A stretch of DNA of 34,888 nucleotides from a virus (IMGVR_UViG_3300032242_000584:1-34888), one strand, 5' to 3'. Numbered from the stretch's first letter, positions 1 to 9,182 are shown. A program made the numbers and translations. Notes: generated by a model not told the origin, from the letters alone.

Positions 1-159
1 TCGGTAGGGCCACTAGGTTCTATTGTTCCTACCATTACAAGTACATTGCCTGTTACCTCAGCATCTGGTGGAACTGTAGGTAATTTTGCAATTAGTGGAA
101 GTTATTTATATATAAACAATGGCGCACAATGGTATCGTGTAGCAGTATCTACTTTTTAA
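1..159 (+). CDS. C-terminal end of a fibre-like phage protein (5' truncated by window)
   Basis: Frame 1 is open from the first base to a TAA at 157-159 and gives 52 residues. They are rich in Ser, Thr and Gly and end in NNGAQWYRVAVSTF. Such endings are common in phage fibre or tail-associated proteins whose last strands present a value like 'image/number is shown'; that comparison is from memory. The next gene follows after 9 bases with an AAGGA ribosome site that overlaps this stop region. Function is inferred only from composition and from the neighbouring fibre genes. The start lies outside the window. Confidence 0.6.
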   Translation, partial: SVGPLGSIVPTITSTLPVTSASGGTVGNFAISGSYLYINNGAQWYRVAVSTF

Positions 160-168
160 GGATTTAAT

Positions 169-492
169 ATGGCAAACACATATACATGGGTAATTAATTC
201 TTTAGAATGTTATCCAAATTTAAACGGTAAACAAAACGTAATTTTTAGCGTTTATTATTACGTTGTTGCTACTGACGGTACAAATACGGTTTCTTGTAAT
301 GGTAACCAACCTTTAATATACGTAGAAGGAAGCCCATTTACAGATTATTCATCTTTGACAAAAGAACAAGTTATTACTTGGCTACAAGAAGCTGTAGGCG
401 AAAACCAAATAACAGCAATTCAAGATGCTTTAGATGTTCAATTAAATGGTTTAGCCAATCCAATAACTATTAAACCTAGTTTACCTTGGTAG
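169..492 (+). CDS. Small conserved phage protein in the tail-fibre module, function unknown
   Basis: This is a 107-residue soluble protein starting at ATG 169, preceded by AAGGA at a good distance. It opens TYTWVINSLECYP and has a beta-rich first half with a Tyr/Val stretch (VYYYVVATDG). A helical second half follows (SLTKEQVITWLQEAVGE). The pattern recalls a widespread family of about 100-residue phage proteins that begin with 'YTW.I..L.C.P' and lie beside tail fibre genes; their role is not known to me. There is no signal peptide or membrane segment. Location between fibre genes suggests a virion or tail-assembly role, but this is inference. Confidence 0.7.
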   Translation: MANTYTWVINSLECYPNLNGKQNVIFSVYYYVVATDGTNTVSCNGNQPLIYVEGSPFTDYSSLTKEQVITWLQEAVGENQITAIQDALDVQLNGLANPITIKPSLPW

Positions 493-496
493 AAAA

Positions 497-556
497 ATGA
501 TTAAATTTAGTAATGTCATTATTTGCGTATTAAAAACTATTGGAGCAGTTAGCTAA
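497..556 (+). CDS. Possible 19-residue leader peptide before the tail fibre
   Basis: ATG 497 opens a 19-codon frame, MIKFSNVIICVLKTIGAVS, whose TAA overlaps the fibre ATG as TAATG at 554-558. This is the same stop/start coupling used by many sure genes in this window. The peptide is hydrophobic with two lysines. The ribosome site is poor, and the frame is short enough to occur by chance. A GGAG at 542-545 could serve the fibre gene directly. It is recorded because it fills the only gap between 492 and 556. Confidence 0.25.
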   Translation: MIKFSNVIICVLKTIGAVS

Positions 557-2781
557 TGGCTCAAACCAACTTTACGCCTATTCTGCTGTACGCAAGTAGT
601 ACGCCTACAGCCGTACCTAGCGCAGGTAATTTAACGAATAGCGCTACAGGATCAGAAATTGCTATTAACGTGGCAGATAAAAATCTGTTTTTTAAAGACA
701 GCACCAATGCTGTAAATACCGTACCTATTCGTCAATCAAGCACTAGTTCAAATGGTTGGTTATCTGCAACCGATTGGAATACGTTTAATGGCAAAGCCCC
801 AGCTACTAGCGGTACATCAATTTTGTACGGTAATGGTTCAGGTGGGTTTAGCAACGTAACTATTGGAACAGGTATTACTTTTGCAGGCGGTACGTTATCA
901 GCTACGGGTTCAGGCGGTACAGTTACAAGCGTAACAGGCACAAGCCCCGTTGTATCTAGCGGTGGCACAACCCCTGCGATTAGTATGCCTGCGGCCACAA
1001 CAAGCGTAAACGGCTACCTTACAAGTACAGATTGGAATACGTTTAACAGTAAACAACCTGCGGGTACATACGTTACTAGCGTAGGTGCTACATCGCCAGT
1101 TACTTCGTCAGGGGGTACAACTCCTACAATTGCAATGCCCGCCGCTACAACAAGCGTAAGTGGTTACTTGACATCTACCGATTGGAATACGTTTAATAAC
1201 AAAGGTAGCGGAACAGTTACATCTGTAAGCGGTACAACAGGTCGCATTACATCTACAAGCGGTGCAACCCCTGTAATTGACCTTGCTTCAGGTGTGGCAA
1301 CGGCTGGCACAACTGGTTCTAGCACTTTGATTCCTGTAGTTACAATCGACACCTATGGGCGTGTAACTAGTATTACCACAGCTTCAAACCCACAAGGAAC
1401 CGTAACTTCAGTAACTGGTACGGCTCCTGTCGTATCTAGCGGTGGTGCAACTCCAGCAATTAGTATGGCTGCTGCTAATACAACTACAAATGGTTATTTA
1501 ACTAGCACCGATTGGAACACTTTTAATGGTAAAGGTTCAGGTACGGTTACAAGCGTTGCTGCTTTAACTTTAGGCACAACTGGTACTGATCTTAGCTCTA
1601 CTGTAGCTACAGGGACTACAACTCCTGTTATTACTCTTAATGTGCCTACAGCTTCAGCTACTAATCGCGGCGCTTTAAGCGCAGCCGATTGGACTACTTT
1701 TAACAATAAAGGTAATGGAACGGTAACTTCAGTAACTGGTACTGCTCCTGTCGTATCTAGCGGCGGTGCTACTCCAGCAATTAGCATGACTGCCGCCACT
1801 ACTAGCGTAAATGGTTATCTTACAAGCACAGACTGGACTACTTTTAATGGTAAACAAGCGGCTTTAGTAAGTGGTACAAACATTAAAACAGTAGGTGGTG
1901 TAAGTTTATTAGGTTCAGGTGATGTAGGAACTATTGGCGTTGCTTATGGTGGCACAGGGCTAACAAGTCTTACTGCTAAATATATTCCTTTTGGAAATGG
2001 TACAAGTGCTTTTGGGTCAAGTTCAAACTTTGTTTGGGATAACACAAATGGTCGATTGGGTATTGGTTTTAGCTCTCCTACTGCTCAAATTGAAATAGCT
2101 GGTTATCCAAATGCAACATTTAAAATAAGCGACGGCGGTTCAGGTTCTTATACATTTAGTCGACAAGCAGGTGATGGGTATTTTCATAGCGTAGATGATT
2201 CAGGTTCTTATGGATTTATTTGGGCTAGCGGCGCTAATGAAATAATGCGTACATTTGCATCTCGTGGTGTTTCTATTGGTAACACTACAGACCCAGGTAC
2301 AGGTAATTTGTCTATTACTTCTAATGGAAATTCATTATTTACAATGAGTAGCTCTGCCGGTGCTTACTCAAGTATTTTTACTATGAATTCAAGTTCTGGT
2401 GGCGGTAGTCAAATAAAAGCCCCTTATTCATTAATATGTATAACTGGCGGTTCAGGCGGCGTATATTTAGCTTCAGGCGGCGTTGCATGGCTAGCATATT
2501 CTGATGAAACTTTAAAAACAGATTTAGCGCCTATTGAAAATGCCTTAGATAAAATATCTCGTATTCGTTCTGTAACTGGTAGGTATAAAACAGACCCTGA
2601 AGGAACAAGCCGCGCGTTTTTTATTGCTCAAGATTTAGAAAAAGAGTTTCCACAAGTTGTTAGTAAAAACTCTATTGATGGAACTTTAATGGCTTCTTAC
2701 ACAGAAACAGCGCCTCTTTTGCTTGCGGCTATAAATGAACTACAAACAAAATTTGATGCGTATGTTGCATCTCACCCATAG
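556..2781 (+). CDS. Repeat-rich tail fibre with C-terminal S74 intramolecular chaperone
   Basis: The 741-residue protein has three parts. Residues 1-120 are an N-terminal region that would attach to the tail. Residues 121-435 hold repeats built from GTVTSVTGT, SSGGTTPAISM and NGYLTSTDWNTFN blocks; the DW(N/T)TFN block occurs six times from residue 74 to about 430. The C-terminal domain begins at YSDETLKTDLAPI, with Ser649 and Lys654 in the positions of the S74 peptidase Ser-Lys pair. That family helps fibre trimers fold and then cuts itself off, so the mature fibre should end near residue 648. The last part (FFIAQDLEKEFPQVV, YTETAPLLLAAINEL) fits the helical S74 end. Antisense open frames under the repeats are shadows of them. 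Confidence 0.88.
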   Translation: MAQTNFTPILLYASSTPTAVPSAGNLTNSATGSEIAINVADKNLFFKDSTNAVNTVPIRQSSTSSNGWLSATDWNTFNGKAPATSGTSILYGNGSGGFSNVTIGTGITFAGGTLSATGSGGTVTSVTGTSPVVSSGGTTPAISMPAATTSVNGYLTSTDWNTFNSKQPAGTYVTSVGATSPVTSSGGTTPTIAMPAATTSVSGYLTSTDWNTFNNKGSGTVTSVSGTTGRITSTSGATPVIDLASGVATAGTTGSSTLIPVVTIDTYGRVTSITTASNPQGTVTSVTGTAPVVSSGGATPAISMAAANTTTNGYLTSTDWNTFNGKGSGTVTSVAALTLGTTGTDLSSTVATGTTTPVITLNVPTASATNRGALSAADWTTFNNKGNGTVTSVTGTAPVVSSGGATPAISMTAATTSVNGYLTSTDWTTFNGKQAALVSGTNIKTVGGVSLLGSGDVGTIGVAYGGTGLTSLTAKYIPFGNGTSAFGSSSNFVWDNTNGRLGIGFSSPTAQIEIAGYPNATFKISDGGSGSYTFSRQAGDGYFHSVDDSGSYGFIWASGANEIMRTFASRGVSIGNTTDPGTGNLSITSNGNSLFTMSSSAGAYSSIFTMNSSSGGGSQIKAPYSLICITGGSGGVYLASGGVAWLAYSDETLKTDLAPIENALDKISRIRSVTGRYKTDPEGTSRAFFIAQDLEKEFPQVVSKNSIDGTLMASYTETAPLLLAAINELQTKFDAYVASHP
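916..1857 (+). repeat. In-frame repeat array inside the tail fibre gene
   Basis: Six imperfect units of roughly 105-180 bases encode GTVTSVTGT / VVSSGG(T/A)TPAISM / TTSVNGYLTSTDWNTFN blocks. Units starting near 916, 1396 and 1717 are closest in protein sequence, and all units differ at many synonymous positions. They were therefore selected for protein sequence rather than freshly duplicated. Repeats of this sort can change in number by recombination and so change fibre length. Confidence 0.85.
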
Positions 2782-2789
2782 GATTAACC

Positions 2790-4199
2790 ATGACTACTCT
2801 TATTCCAAAATTTGATTTAAAAAATGGTGGCTCTACACCTACTGGCGCCGTCAATAGAACTATTTATCAAAAATTAAGCGACACCGTATCTGTTAAAGAT
2901 TTTGGGGCTATTGGTGATGGTTCTGCTGATGACACCGCAGCTATAAATGCTGCTTTAGCCGCAAATAACGCTGTTTATTTTCCTGCGGGGACATATTTAG
3001 TATCAGGAAATATCAATATTAAAGACAAAGCACTTTACGGTGTTCCAACTAATACAACTACGTCTAATAAAGTTTCAGTAATTAAATTGTCAGGCGCTAA
3101 TACCAACGCGTCTTTGTTTGTGAACGGCGGTAGTATTAGCACTGCTTGGGGCGCAGGCGGCGGTTGTTTGTTAAGAGATTTAACTTTACAAGGTAACTGG
3201 GATGGTTCTACTGCTAACAGCGAAACCAATATTTCTAACATCGGCGCATTGTTTAAATGGTGGTCAGGCGTATACGTAAAAATTCAAAACTGTTATTTTG
3301 TTAATTCTTTTGGTTTTGGTATTTTTTCATACCAATTAGGTTATTCGAGCGTTAATACTTCTTTTGTAAGCACTAATGCTAAAAACGGCATACATTTAGA
3401 AGCACCAAATGGCAGTAACGCTATTACAAGTACAACGATTAATGATTGTTCTATTAATTCATGCCGTGGCACGGCGCCTACAGGTGGTAATGGCATATAC
3501 CTTAAAAATGGGTTTTATTGTGATGTAAACGGTTGCGTTATTGAAGATGTACTTGTCGGCGTTTATATTGACGGCGATGATAATAGAAGTCCTACTATCT
3601 TTGAAACGCACCTTGAAACTACTACAAACGGGGGCGTTCGTTACGTAGGTAGCGGCGACGATTTAATGTTGTTTCAAAATATTTTTGCTACTAGTCCTTA
3701 TTTTGTTCAAACTAACCCTGAATTTCAAACATATAAAGCAATTGGTAACTATAACTTAGCCGACCAATATACTTTACCAGTTATAAAAGCGTTACCTCAG
3801 CAAGTTAATTTAGATACAAGCGCGCCTTCAAAAACTATTAACCAAATTACTTTGACACCTGGCACTTGGATAGTAAACGCATCTTGGATTGGTACTAACG
3901 CATCAGGTTCAGGAACTTACTCAACAAGACAAGCATTTGCTTTAAATACCGCCGCTTCGTTACCTAGCTACCCTGTTACACCCTCTAATTACGGCTCGGC
4001 TATGGTTCGCGGCGATGTTTCTTCTACCGCTAATACTGCTGATGGTTTTATGAACGGCACGTTAACACTTCCGATTACCGTAACTACAGATACCATCATA
4101 TATTTATATGGCGGCGCAGCGGCCATTACTAGCAGTTTAGTTGTTTCTTGTACTGGTTTTATAACTGCTACTAAAGTTAATGGATCGTACGTAAGCTAA
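2790..4199 (+). CDS. Tailspike-like protein with pectate-lyase (right-handed beta-helix) fold
   Basis: The protein has 469 residues. Residues 1-32 form a short N-terminal adaptor. From about 33 the signature VSVKDFGAIGDGSADDTAAI appears, followed by VYFPAGTYLVSG. This is the typical entry to the pectate_lyase_3 / glycosyl hydrolase 28-like beta-helix found in phage tailspikes. Middle residues are rich in Gly, Asn, Ile and Val with NxC and Gly-turn repeats, as expected of a beta-helix. The last 130 residues (from NQITLTPGTWIVNASW) look like a beta-sandwich trimer cap. It probably binds or cleaves host surface polysaccharide; catalytic residues cannot be assigned by eye. Its TAA overlaps the next ATG. 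Confidence 0.85.
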   Translation: MTTLIPKFDLKNGGSTPTGAVNRTIYQKLSDTVSVKDFGAIGDGSADDTAAINAALAANNAVYFPAGTYLVSGNINIKDKALYGVPTNTTTSNKVSVIKLSGANTNASLFVNGGSISTAWGAGGGCLLRDLTLQGNWDGSTANSETNISNIGALFKWWSGVYVKIQNCYFVNSFGFGIFSYQLGYSSVNTSFVSTNAKNGIHLEAPNGSNAITSTTINDCSINSCRGTAPTGGNGIYLKNGFYCDVNGCVIEDVLVGVYIDGDDNRSPTIFETHLETTTNGGVRYVGSGDDLMLFQNIFATSPYFVQTNPEFQTYKAIGNYNLADQYTLPVIKALPQQVNLDTSAPSKTINQITLTPGTWIVNASWIGTNASGSGTYSTRQAFALNTAASLPSYPVTPSNYGSAMVRGDVSSTANTADGFMNGTLTLPITVTTDTIIYLYGGAAAITSSLVVSCTGFITATKVNGSYVS

Positions 4200-5029
4200 T
4201 GACCCAACTGCTCGATACCGAACAAAAAGTGCAAGCGCTTGAAGCCGCGTTTTTAGAACAGCCTCAAGTCGATTGCCCTGTTGTTCATCGGTTCGGCCCA
4301 AGCATTTACATTCGTGAGGTGTCTATCCCCGCTGGCACCTTGTCTATTGGGCATCGCCAGACAACAACGCACCTTAATGTCATGTTGGCAGGGCGCGTTA
4401 TTATGATTAATGAAGATGGATCCAAGACTGAAATAGCCGCACCGCAGACGTTTGTTGCAGGCCCAGGGCGTAAGATTGGTTACATTCTTGAAGATATGGT
4501 TTGGCAAAACATCTACGCCACAGGCGAAACAAACGTAGAAAAGCTAGAAGCAATGTTTTTAGATAAAAGCCAAACTTGGCAAGAACATCAAAAAAATCAA
4601 CAACTATTGTTGTCTTTTGACCATTCTGAAGATATTGCTGACTATTACGCTGCAATTGCTGAATATGGATTTGACCAAGAAACGGTGCAACAACAAGTTC
4701 AAAACTTAGATGATCAATGCAATTTTCCTTTAGGAGATTACAAAGTTATGGTTGCACCGTCAAAAATAGACGGTAAAGGGCTATTTGCTACTGGAAACTT
4801 TAAAATAAACGAAATAATTGCACCTGCACGCATTAATGGATTGCGTACGCCAGCAGGAAGATTTACTAATCATTCAAAAAATCCCAACGCAAAGATGATT
4901 TTGTTGGATAATGGTGATATAAATTTAGTATCCAATATGATTATCGATGGTTGTAAAGGCGGTAATTTAGGTAATGAGATTACAATTGATTATCGTCAGG
5001 CATTAAGCCTAACCATAAGGAGAAATTAA
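4199..5029 (+). CDS. Cupin-SET fusion protein, putative protein-lysine methyltransferase
   Basis: The 276-residue protein has two recognisable halves. Residues 30-110 resemble a small cupin barrel (SIPAGTLSIGHRQTTTHLNVMLAGRV, then APQTFVAGPG), with His52 and His58 as possible metal or ligand positions. Residues 178-266 carry SET-domain marks: GKGLFA at 192-197, GRFTNHSKNPNA at 220-231 (equivalent to the SAM-binding/pseudoknot RFINHSxxPN) and GNEITIDY at 258-265 with the conserved Tyr265. Residues 111-175 between them are helical and Gln-rich. SET enzymes methylate lysines using S-adenosylmethionine. The gene lacks its own Shine-Dalgarno and is coupled to the tailspike by TAATG, so the two are made together. 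The substrate is unknown; a virion protein or a host protein is possible. Confidence 0.75.
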   Translation: MTQLLDTEQKVQALEAAFLEQPQVDCPVVHRFGPSIYIREVSIPAGTLSIGHRQTTTHLNVMLAGRVIMINEDGSKTEIAAPQTFVAGPGRKIGYILEDMVWQNIYATGETNVEKLEAMFLDKSQTWQEHQKNQQLLLSFDHSEDIADYYAAIAEYGFDQETVQQQVQNLDDQCNFPLGDYKVMVAPSKIDGKGLFATGNFKINEIIAPARINGLRTPAGRFTNHSKNPNAKMILLDNGDINLVSNMIIDGCKGGNLGNEITIDYRQALSLTIRRN

Positions 5030-5030
5030 T

Positions 5031-5786
5031 ATGTCTGGAGTCGCTACGGCAATTGTTGGAAGTGCAGTAATTGGTAGTATAGCGTCTAGTAAAGCGGCAA
5101 GCACACAAGCGCAAGCGTCACGTGACGCTACTCAAGCGCAACAAGACGCATTAAATCGGCAAATTGGATTAAACCAACCGTTTTATGATGTTGGTGTTAC
5201 GGCTGCAAATAAATTAGCCGCACAAGCCGCCTACACGCCTGAAAAATTTAACTATCAAGCAGACCCAGGCTATGCGTTTAGGTTTAATGAAGGCATGAAA
5301 GGTTTAAACGCTACGGCAGCTGCTAGGGGTGGATTAATCTCAGGCAACGCATTACGTGGCGCTACTGAGTTTGGACAAGCGGCAGGCTCACAAGAATATC
5401 AAAATGCATACAATCGCTATTTAGCAAACAATGCACAGAACTTGCAAGCGTACAATACGAATACAGCTAATACACAATATCTTGCTAACTTAGGTCAATC
5501 ATCTGCTAATAATCAAGCCAATGCAATTGGTAACTTTGGTAACGCTGCGGCAGGTAATATTATCGGTGCAGGCAACGCAAACGCTGCAGGCATGGTGGGT
5601 GGGGCTAATGCCATATCAAGTGGTGTTGGCACAGGATTAAATTATTACCAAAATCAAAATATGTTAAATGCTTTTAATGGCAGATCTCAATATAATAATT
5701 TAGCAGGTCAATATGGCGCAAGTAACGTATATATGCCTAGTGGTTATGGTGCGCAAGTGCCTACTGGCGGAACTGGTTTTGATTAA
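5031..5786 (+). CDS. Putative internal virion / DNA ejection protein (P22 gp7-like position)
   Basis: This 251-residue protein starts at ATG 5031 behind AAGGAGAAATTAAT. It opens with a small hydrophobic Ala/Gly stretch (VATAIVGSAVIGSIAS), followed by a Gln/Ala-rich helix. Then comes a conserved-looking block, YQADPGYAFRFNEGMKGLNA and AARGGLISGNALRG, familiar from podovirus proteins annotated as DNA-transfer or ejection proteins. The last 110 residues are low-complexity Asn/Ala/Gly/Gln. It is the first of three consecutive genes between tailspike and lysis cassette. P22-like phages keep three ejection proteins (gp7, gp20, gp16), so the assignment rests on pattern plus gene order. Confidence 0.65.
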   Translation: MSGVATAIVGSAVIGSIASSKAASTQAQASRDATQAQQDALNRQIGLNQPFYDVGVTAANKLAAQAAYTPEKFNYQADPGYAFRFNEGMKGLNATAAARGGLISGNALRGATEFGQAAGSQEYQNAYNRYLANNAQNLQAYNTNTANTQYLANLGQSSANNQANAIGNFGNAAAGNIIGAGNANAAGMVGGANAISSGVGTGLNYYQNQNMLNAFNGRSQYNNLAGQYGASNVYMPSGYGAQVPTGGTGFD

Positions 5787-5795
5787 GGAATAATT

Positions 5796-7145
5796 ATGGC
5801 AACTATTGATCCAAACATTGCATTAGGTGTCAAGCCTATACAAATTGAAAACCCAATGAATCAGTATGCGATGTTGTCGCAACTTCAAGGCAATCAACAA
5901 ACGCAACAACTTAATGCGTTAAAAATGCGTCAAGCGCAACAAGAATTTGACACAAGCAATGCATTAGCCAATGCTTATAAAGAGGCAATTACACCTGAAG
6001 GCAATGTAAATTACAATGCGTTAATACCCCAATTAGCGTCAAGTGGCGCAGGGTCGGCTATTCCTGGTGTGTTAAAAACTAAAAAAGAAACTGAACAAGC
6101 CGCAGCATTACTTGAAAAAACGCAAATTGAAGCAAAACAAAAAAAATTAGAAGTTCAAAGAGAACAATTTGCTAACTTGTCTTTTAATCCTTCAGATGAA
6201 AATGTCAAAGCACATCTTCAAGATAGTGTTTTAAAAGGTGAATTACCGCAACAACAAGCAGATCAATTATGGGCAAAAGTATCTAGTTTAAATCCCGCGC
6301 AACGTAGCCAATATTTTACCGAAATGGGTATGAAAGCGCATGAGTTAGGTACATATAAAGAAACTGCCCGTCATAACCTTAAAACAGAAAATATTTCAGC
6401 AGGGCATTTAGGCGTAGCGCAAGCTAATTTAGCTATAAATCAAGAAAAAGCAAAACGTGAGCAAACAATGGGTACTATCCCTGCTGGCTATCGTTTAGCA
6501 GCGGATGGTAAAACTTTAGAAGCAATTCCTGGCGGCCCAACAACAGTTGCGTTACCGCCAAAAGAATTGCAAAAACGTGAAGCCGCTTTCCCACAAGCTA
6601 CATCGGCGGTTAAAGCAATTGAAACTAAATCTGATAGTTTTATTAAAGATCTTGAAAAATTACGTGATCACAAAGGTTTGGATGAAATTACAGGTTTAAT
6701 ATCAGGACGTATCCCCGCCCTTTCTGATAAAGGTCGCGCAGCGCAAGCGTTATACGATAAAATTGTTGCTAAAGGTGGTTTTCAAGCATTACAAGATTTA
6801 CGTGAAGCCTCTAAAACTGGCGGCGCTTTGGGTAACGTATCCAATCAAGAAGGTAAACAACTTATTGCATCTTACGCTGCTATTGATCGTAGACAAAATG
6901 CTAAAGATGTTAAAGAAGCAATTAACCAAGCAATTGAAGATACTAAAACTAGTAAACTTCGTATTCGTGAAGCGTATGATCAAACATACGATTATAAAAA
7001 TAGCATTGGTACACCTCAACAATCCGTATCGACGCCACCGCCACCCACCGCGGCTATCGATATGCTTAAAAAAGACCCAAGTTTAGCGACACAGTTTGAC
7101 GCTAAATATGGCGCAGGCGCAGCGGCTAGAGCATTGGGGCAATAA
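5796..7145 (+). CDS. Putative internal virion / ejection protein, coiled-coil rich
   Basis: The 449-residue protein starts at ATG 5796 after GGAATAATT. After a short N-terminus (PNIALGVKPIQIENP), residues 20-60 and 90-125 are long Gln/Lys/Glu helices (QLNALKMRQAQQEF). The middle contains MGTIPAGYRLAADGKTLEAIPGG, a short motif seen in several podovirus internal proteins. The C-terminal half is helical (LEKLRDHKGLDEITGLISG). There is no enzyme motif. It sits second in the three-gene ejection module and its stop abuts the next ATG directly. The likely role is release into the host envelope during DNA entry, inferred from context. Confidence 0.6.
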   Translation: MATIDPNIALGVKPIQIENPMNQYAMLSQLQGNQQTQQLNALKMRQAQQEFDTSNALANAYKEAITPEGNVNYNALIPQLASSGAGSAIPGVLKTKKETEQAAALLEKTQIEAKQKKLEVQREQFANLSFNPSDENVKAHLQDSVLKGELPQQQADQLWAKVSSLNPAQRSQYFTEMGMKAHELGTYKETARHNLKTENISAGHLGVAQANLAINQEKAKREQTMGTIPAGYRLAADGKTLEAIPGGPTTVALPPKELQKREAAFPQATSAVKAIETKSDSFIKDLEKLRDHKGLDEITGLISGRIPALSDKGRAAQALYDKIVAKGGFQALQDLREASKTGGALGNVSNQEGKQLIASYAAIDRRQNAKDVKEAINQAIEDTKTSKLRIREAYDQTYDYKNSIGTPQQSVSTPPPPTAAIDMLKKDPSLATQFDAKYGAGAAARALGQ

Positions 7146-9182
7146 ATGGCGACTAACTTTTTTGACCAATTTGATGTTGCTCCTGTTACAACAGCTAATC
7201 CTTTTGACAAATTTAGCGCGCCTGAAACACGTCAAAATGTAGTCGCAGAAACATTACCTGAATGGGCTAAAAAAAATCCAAAATTGTATAAGGCAGCGCA
7301 AATTGCTCGTGAATACGGTGGCCCTGTAGTTGAAATGGGAAGCGCATTAGGTGGTGGCGTTATTGGTTCTGCGTTAGGCCCTGCGGGTACAGTTGGTGGA
7401 TCAGCGTTAGGGTATGGTATTGGTAAAGAAGCTACCCATCTTGCTGATTTATATTTAGGTAACGTGCAAGGCGAAACACCAAGTCAAACAGCTTTACGTG
7501 GCGCAAGCAACATTGTTGAAGGCGGTTTATTAGAAACTGGTGGTCAAGTTGTTGCGCCATTTATAGCTAAAGGTGCTAAAGCATTATCAAAAGGTGCTGG
7601 TGCAGTTGTTGATGCCGTAACAGGGCAATTAGTTCCTGTCAAAGCAGGTAATTTAGCCCGCGAAGCAATCGGCGCTGATTTACCACAAATTAAAAATGCG
7701 TTAGCTAATGCTAAATCAGGTGAAACAGCAGCGCAAGCAACCTCTGAAATTAACTCACCTATATGGCAATCGCTTAACGCGTTTGCCCAAAAGCAAGACC
7801 CACGCTATTACACAGGTGTTCTTAATGCACAAAATGCTGATCGTTTAAATAGATTAGCAGCGCTTGCGGGTGGTGGTGATCAAACCGCCGCAAGAATATT
7901 GCGTGAAGAATCTAAAAATGCGTTGAATCAAGCGTTAATACCACAACTATCTATTGAATTAAATGCCGCTAACACAGCAGGTAAAATGCTACCTAAACTT
8001 GAAGGCGACGCAGCGCGTTTTGGTAACGCAGCAACAAGTAAAGTAGAAGACGTACGTCGGTTTGTTGCGGCAGGTGAACGTGCGTCAGATAAAGCCAATG
8101 CAACTTTTACGGTGCCTGGTCAACCACGCGTGCCAGCACGTTACACTTATATGGGTGAGTTGGCAACTAAAGCTGATGAAGTTGCAAGTCAAGCCGCTAA
8201 TGCATCATTACCGTTTGGTGAGGCCGCTAGGTTTGCACAAGCAGGCGCAGATAGTTTAGCCGCGCATGGTCTAAAACCATTAAAATCAGACGCTGTAATT
8301 GCTAGTTTAGCCAAAGTATCTAGAAATCCTGAATTTGCAGGTAATCGTGAATTATCAACGGCTATTAATCGTGTCGGTAAAGACATTTCTGAATGGACAA
8401 ATGCTGGCGGTGTAATTGATGCGTGGGCTTTAGATAGTATTCGTAAAAATTCTGTCAATAGTGCTATTCGTGAATTGTATCCTAATGCAGAAGCGTCCGT
8501 TCAAAAAGAACTTGCGGCTAAAGTATTAGGCAAAATTAAACCCGTTATTGTCGACGCCGTAGAAAAGGCAGGCGGTACAGGTTACGGTCAATATTTGACT
8601 GACTACACAAAAGGTATGCAAGCGATTAATCAAAAAAAATTAAGTGGCGACGCATTAAAACTGTACGAATCTGCACCAAACGAATTTATTAAATTAGTTG
8701 AAGGTAATAAACCTAAAGATGTTGAAAAAATCTTTGGTGCTGGAAGTTACGACATTGTTAAAGAAATGAGTGACGACGCATTAAAAACTTTAAAAGGTGT
8801 TGCTGGTGAAGTTAAACGTGACGTTAAAATTGCTGAACAAGCTAAAGCAGGGCGTCAAGCATTAGGGCTTGAAAGCGAAAGTTTAAGTGAAAAGATACCA
8901 GGTTTCGTAGGCTATAAAACTGCAATTGCTAAAAAAGTTGTACAAGCACTTGAAGGTAAAATTGACGATAAGACTTTAAATTATATAACTGAAGGTTTAA
9001 AAACAGGCCGCAGCGCACAACAATTATTAGCGCAAGTCCCTGCATCAGAAAAAATTAAAGTTTTAAACGCGTTTGCAACAATGAACCCACGCGGCGCGCC
9101 CGAAGCTGCAGGTAAAGCTATTATGTATTATCAAAATAGTTTAGCCCCTGAACAACAAAACCAAAACGCTTTAGCGAGGTGA
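7146..9182 (+). CDS. Putative large ejection / internal virion protein with Gly-rich hydrophobic segment
   Basis: The 678-residue protein begins immediately after the previous stop. The N-terminus contains FDQFD and FDKF repeats. Residues 58-100 contain a Gly/Ala-rich hydrophobic stretch (GSALGGGVIGSALGPAGTVG) like the membrane-active segments of P22 gp16-type ejection proteins. The rest is a long alpha-helical Ala/Lys/Glu-rich body without enzyme motifs. Size, position and composition make it the largest member of the ejection set, which would cross or line the inner membrane during genome entry. Open frames in other phases inside it have no ribosome site. It ends in a TGA two bases before the next ATG. 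Confidence 0.62.
   Translation: MATNFFDQFDVAPVTTANPFDKFSAPETRQNVVAETLPEWAKKNPKLYKAAQIAREYGGPVVEMGSALGGGVIGSALGPAGTVGGSALGYGIGKEATHLADLYLGNVQGETPSQTALRGASNIVEGGLLETGGQVVAPFIAKGAKALSKGAGAVVDAVTGQLVPVKAGNLAREAIGADLPQIKNALANAKSGETAAQATSEINSPIWQSLNAFAQKQDPRYYTGVLNAQNADRLNRLAALAGGGDQTAARILREESKNALNQALIPQLSIELNAANTAGKMLPKLEGDAARFGNAATSKVEDVRRFVAAGERASDKANATFTVPGQPRVPARYTYMGELATKADEVASQAANASLPFGEAARFAQAGADSLAAHGLKPLKSDAVIASLAKVSRNPEFAGNRELSTAINRVGKDISEWTNAGGVIDAWALDSIRKNSVNSAIRELYPNAEASVQKELAAKVLGKIKPVIVDAVEKAGGTGYGQYLTDYTKGMQAINQKKLSGDALKLYESAPNEFIKLVEGNKPKDVEKIFGAGSYDIVKEMSDDALKTLKGVAGEVKRDVKIAEQAKAGRQALGLESESLSEKIPGFVGYKTAIAKKVVQALEGKIDDKTLNYITEGLKTGRSAQQLLAQVPASEKIKVLNAFATMNPRGAPEAAGKAIMYYQNSLAPEQQNQNALAR

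Noticed and set aside
732-1799. Three antisense open frames under the tail fibre gene
   Set aside because: Their similar Val/Pro/Leu-rich products mirror the Thr/Ser/Gly repeats of the fibre on the opposite strand, with no ribosome sites.
916-1857. CRISPR-like array
   Set aside because: The repeats are in-frame protein blocks inside a fibre gene with long imperfect units, not short identical repeats with unique spacers.
6763-7086. Overlapping Lys/Leu-rich frame inside the second ejection gene
   Set aside because: Its composition is that of a frame-shifted A/T-rich gene, and it has no ribosome site.
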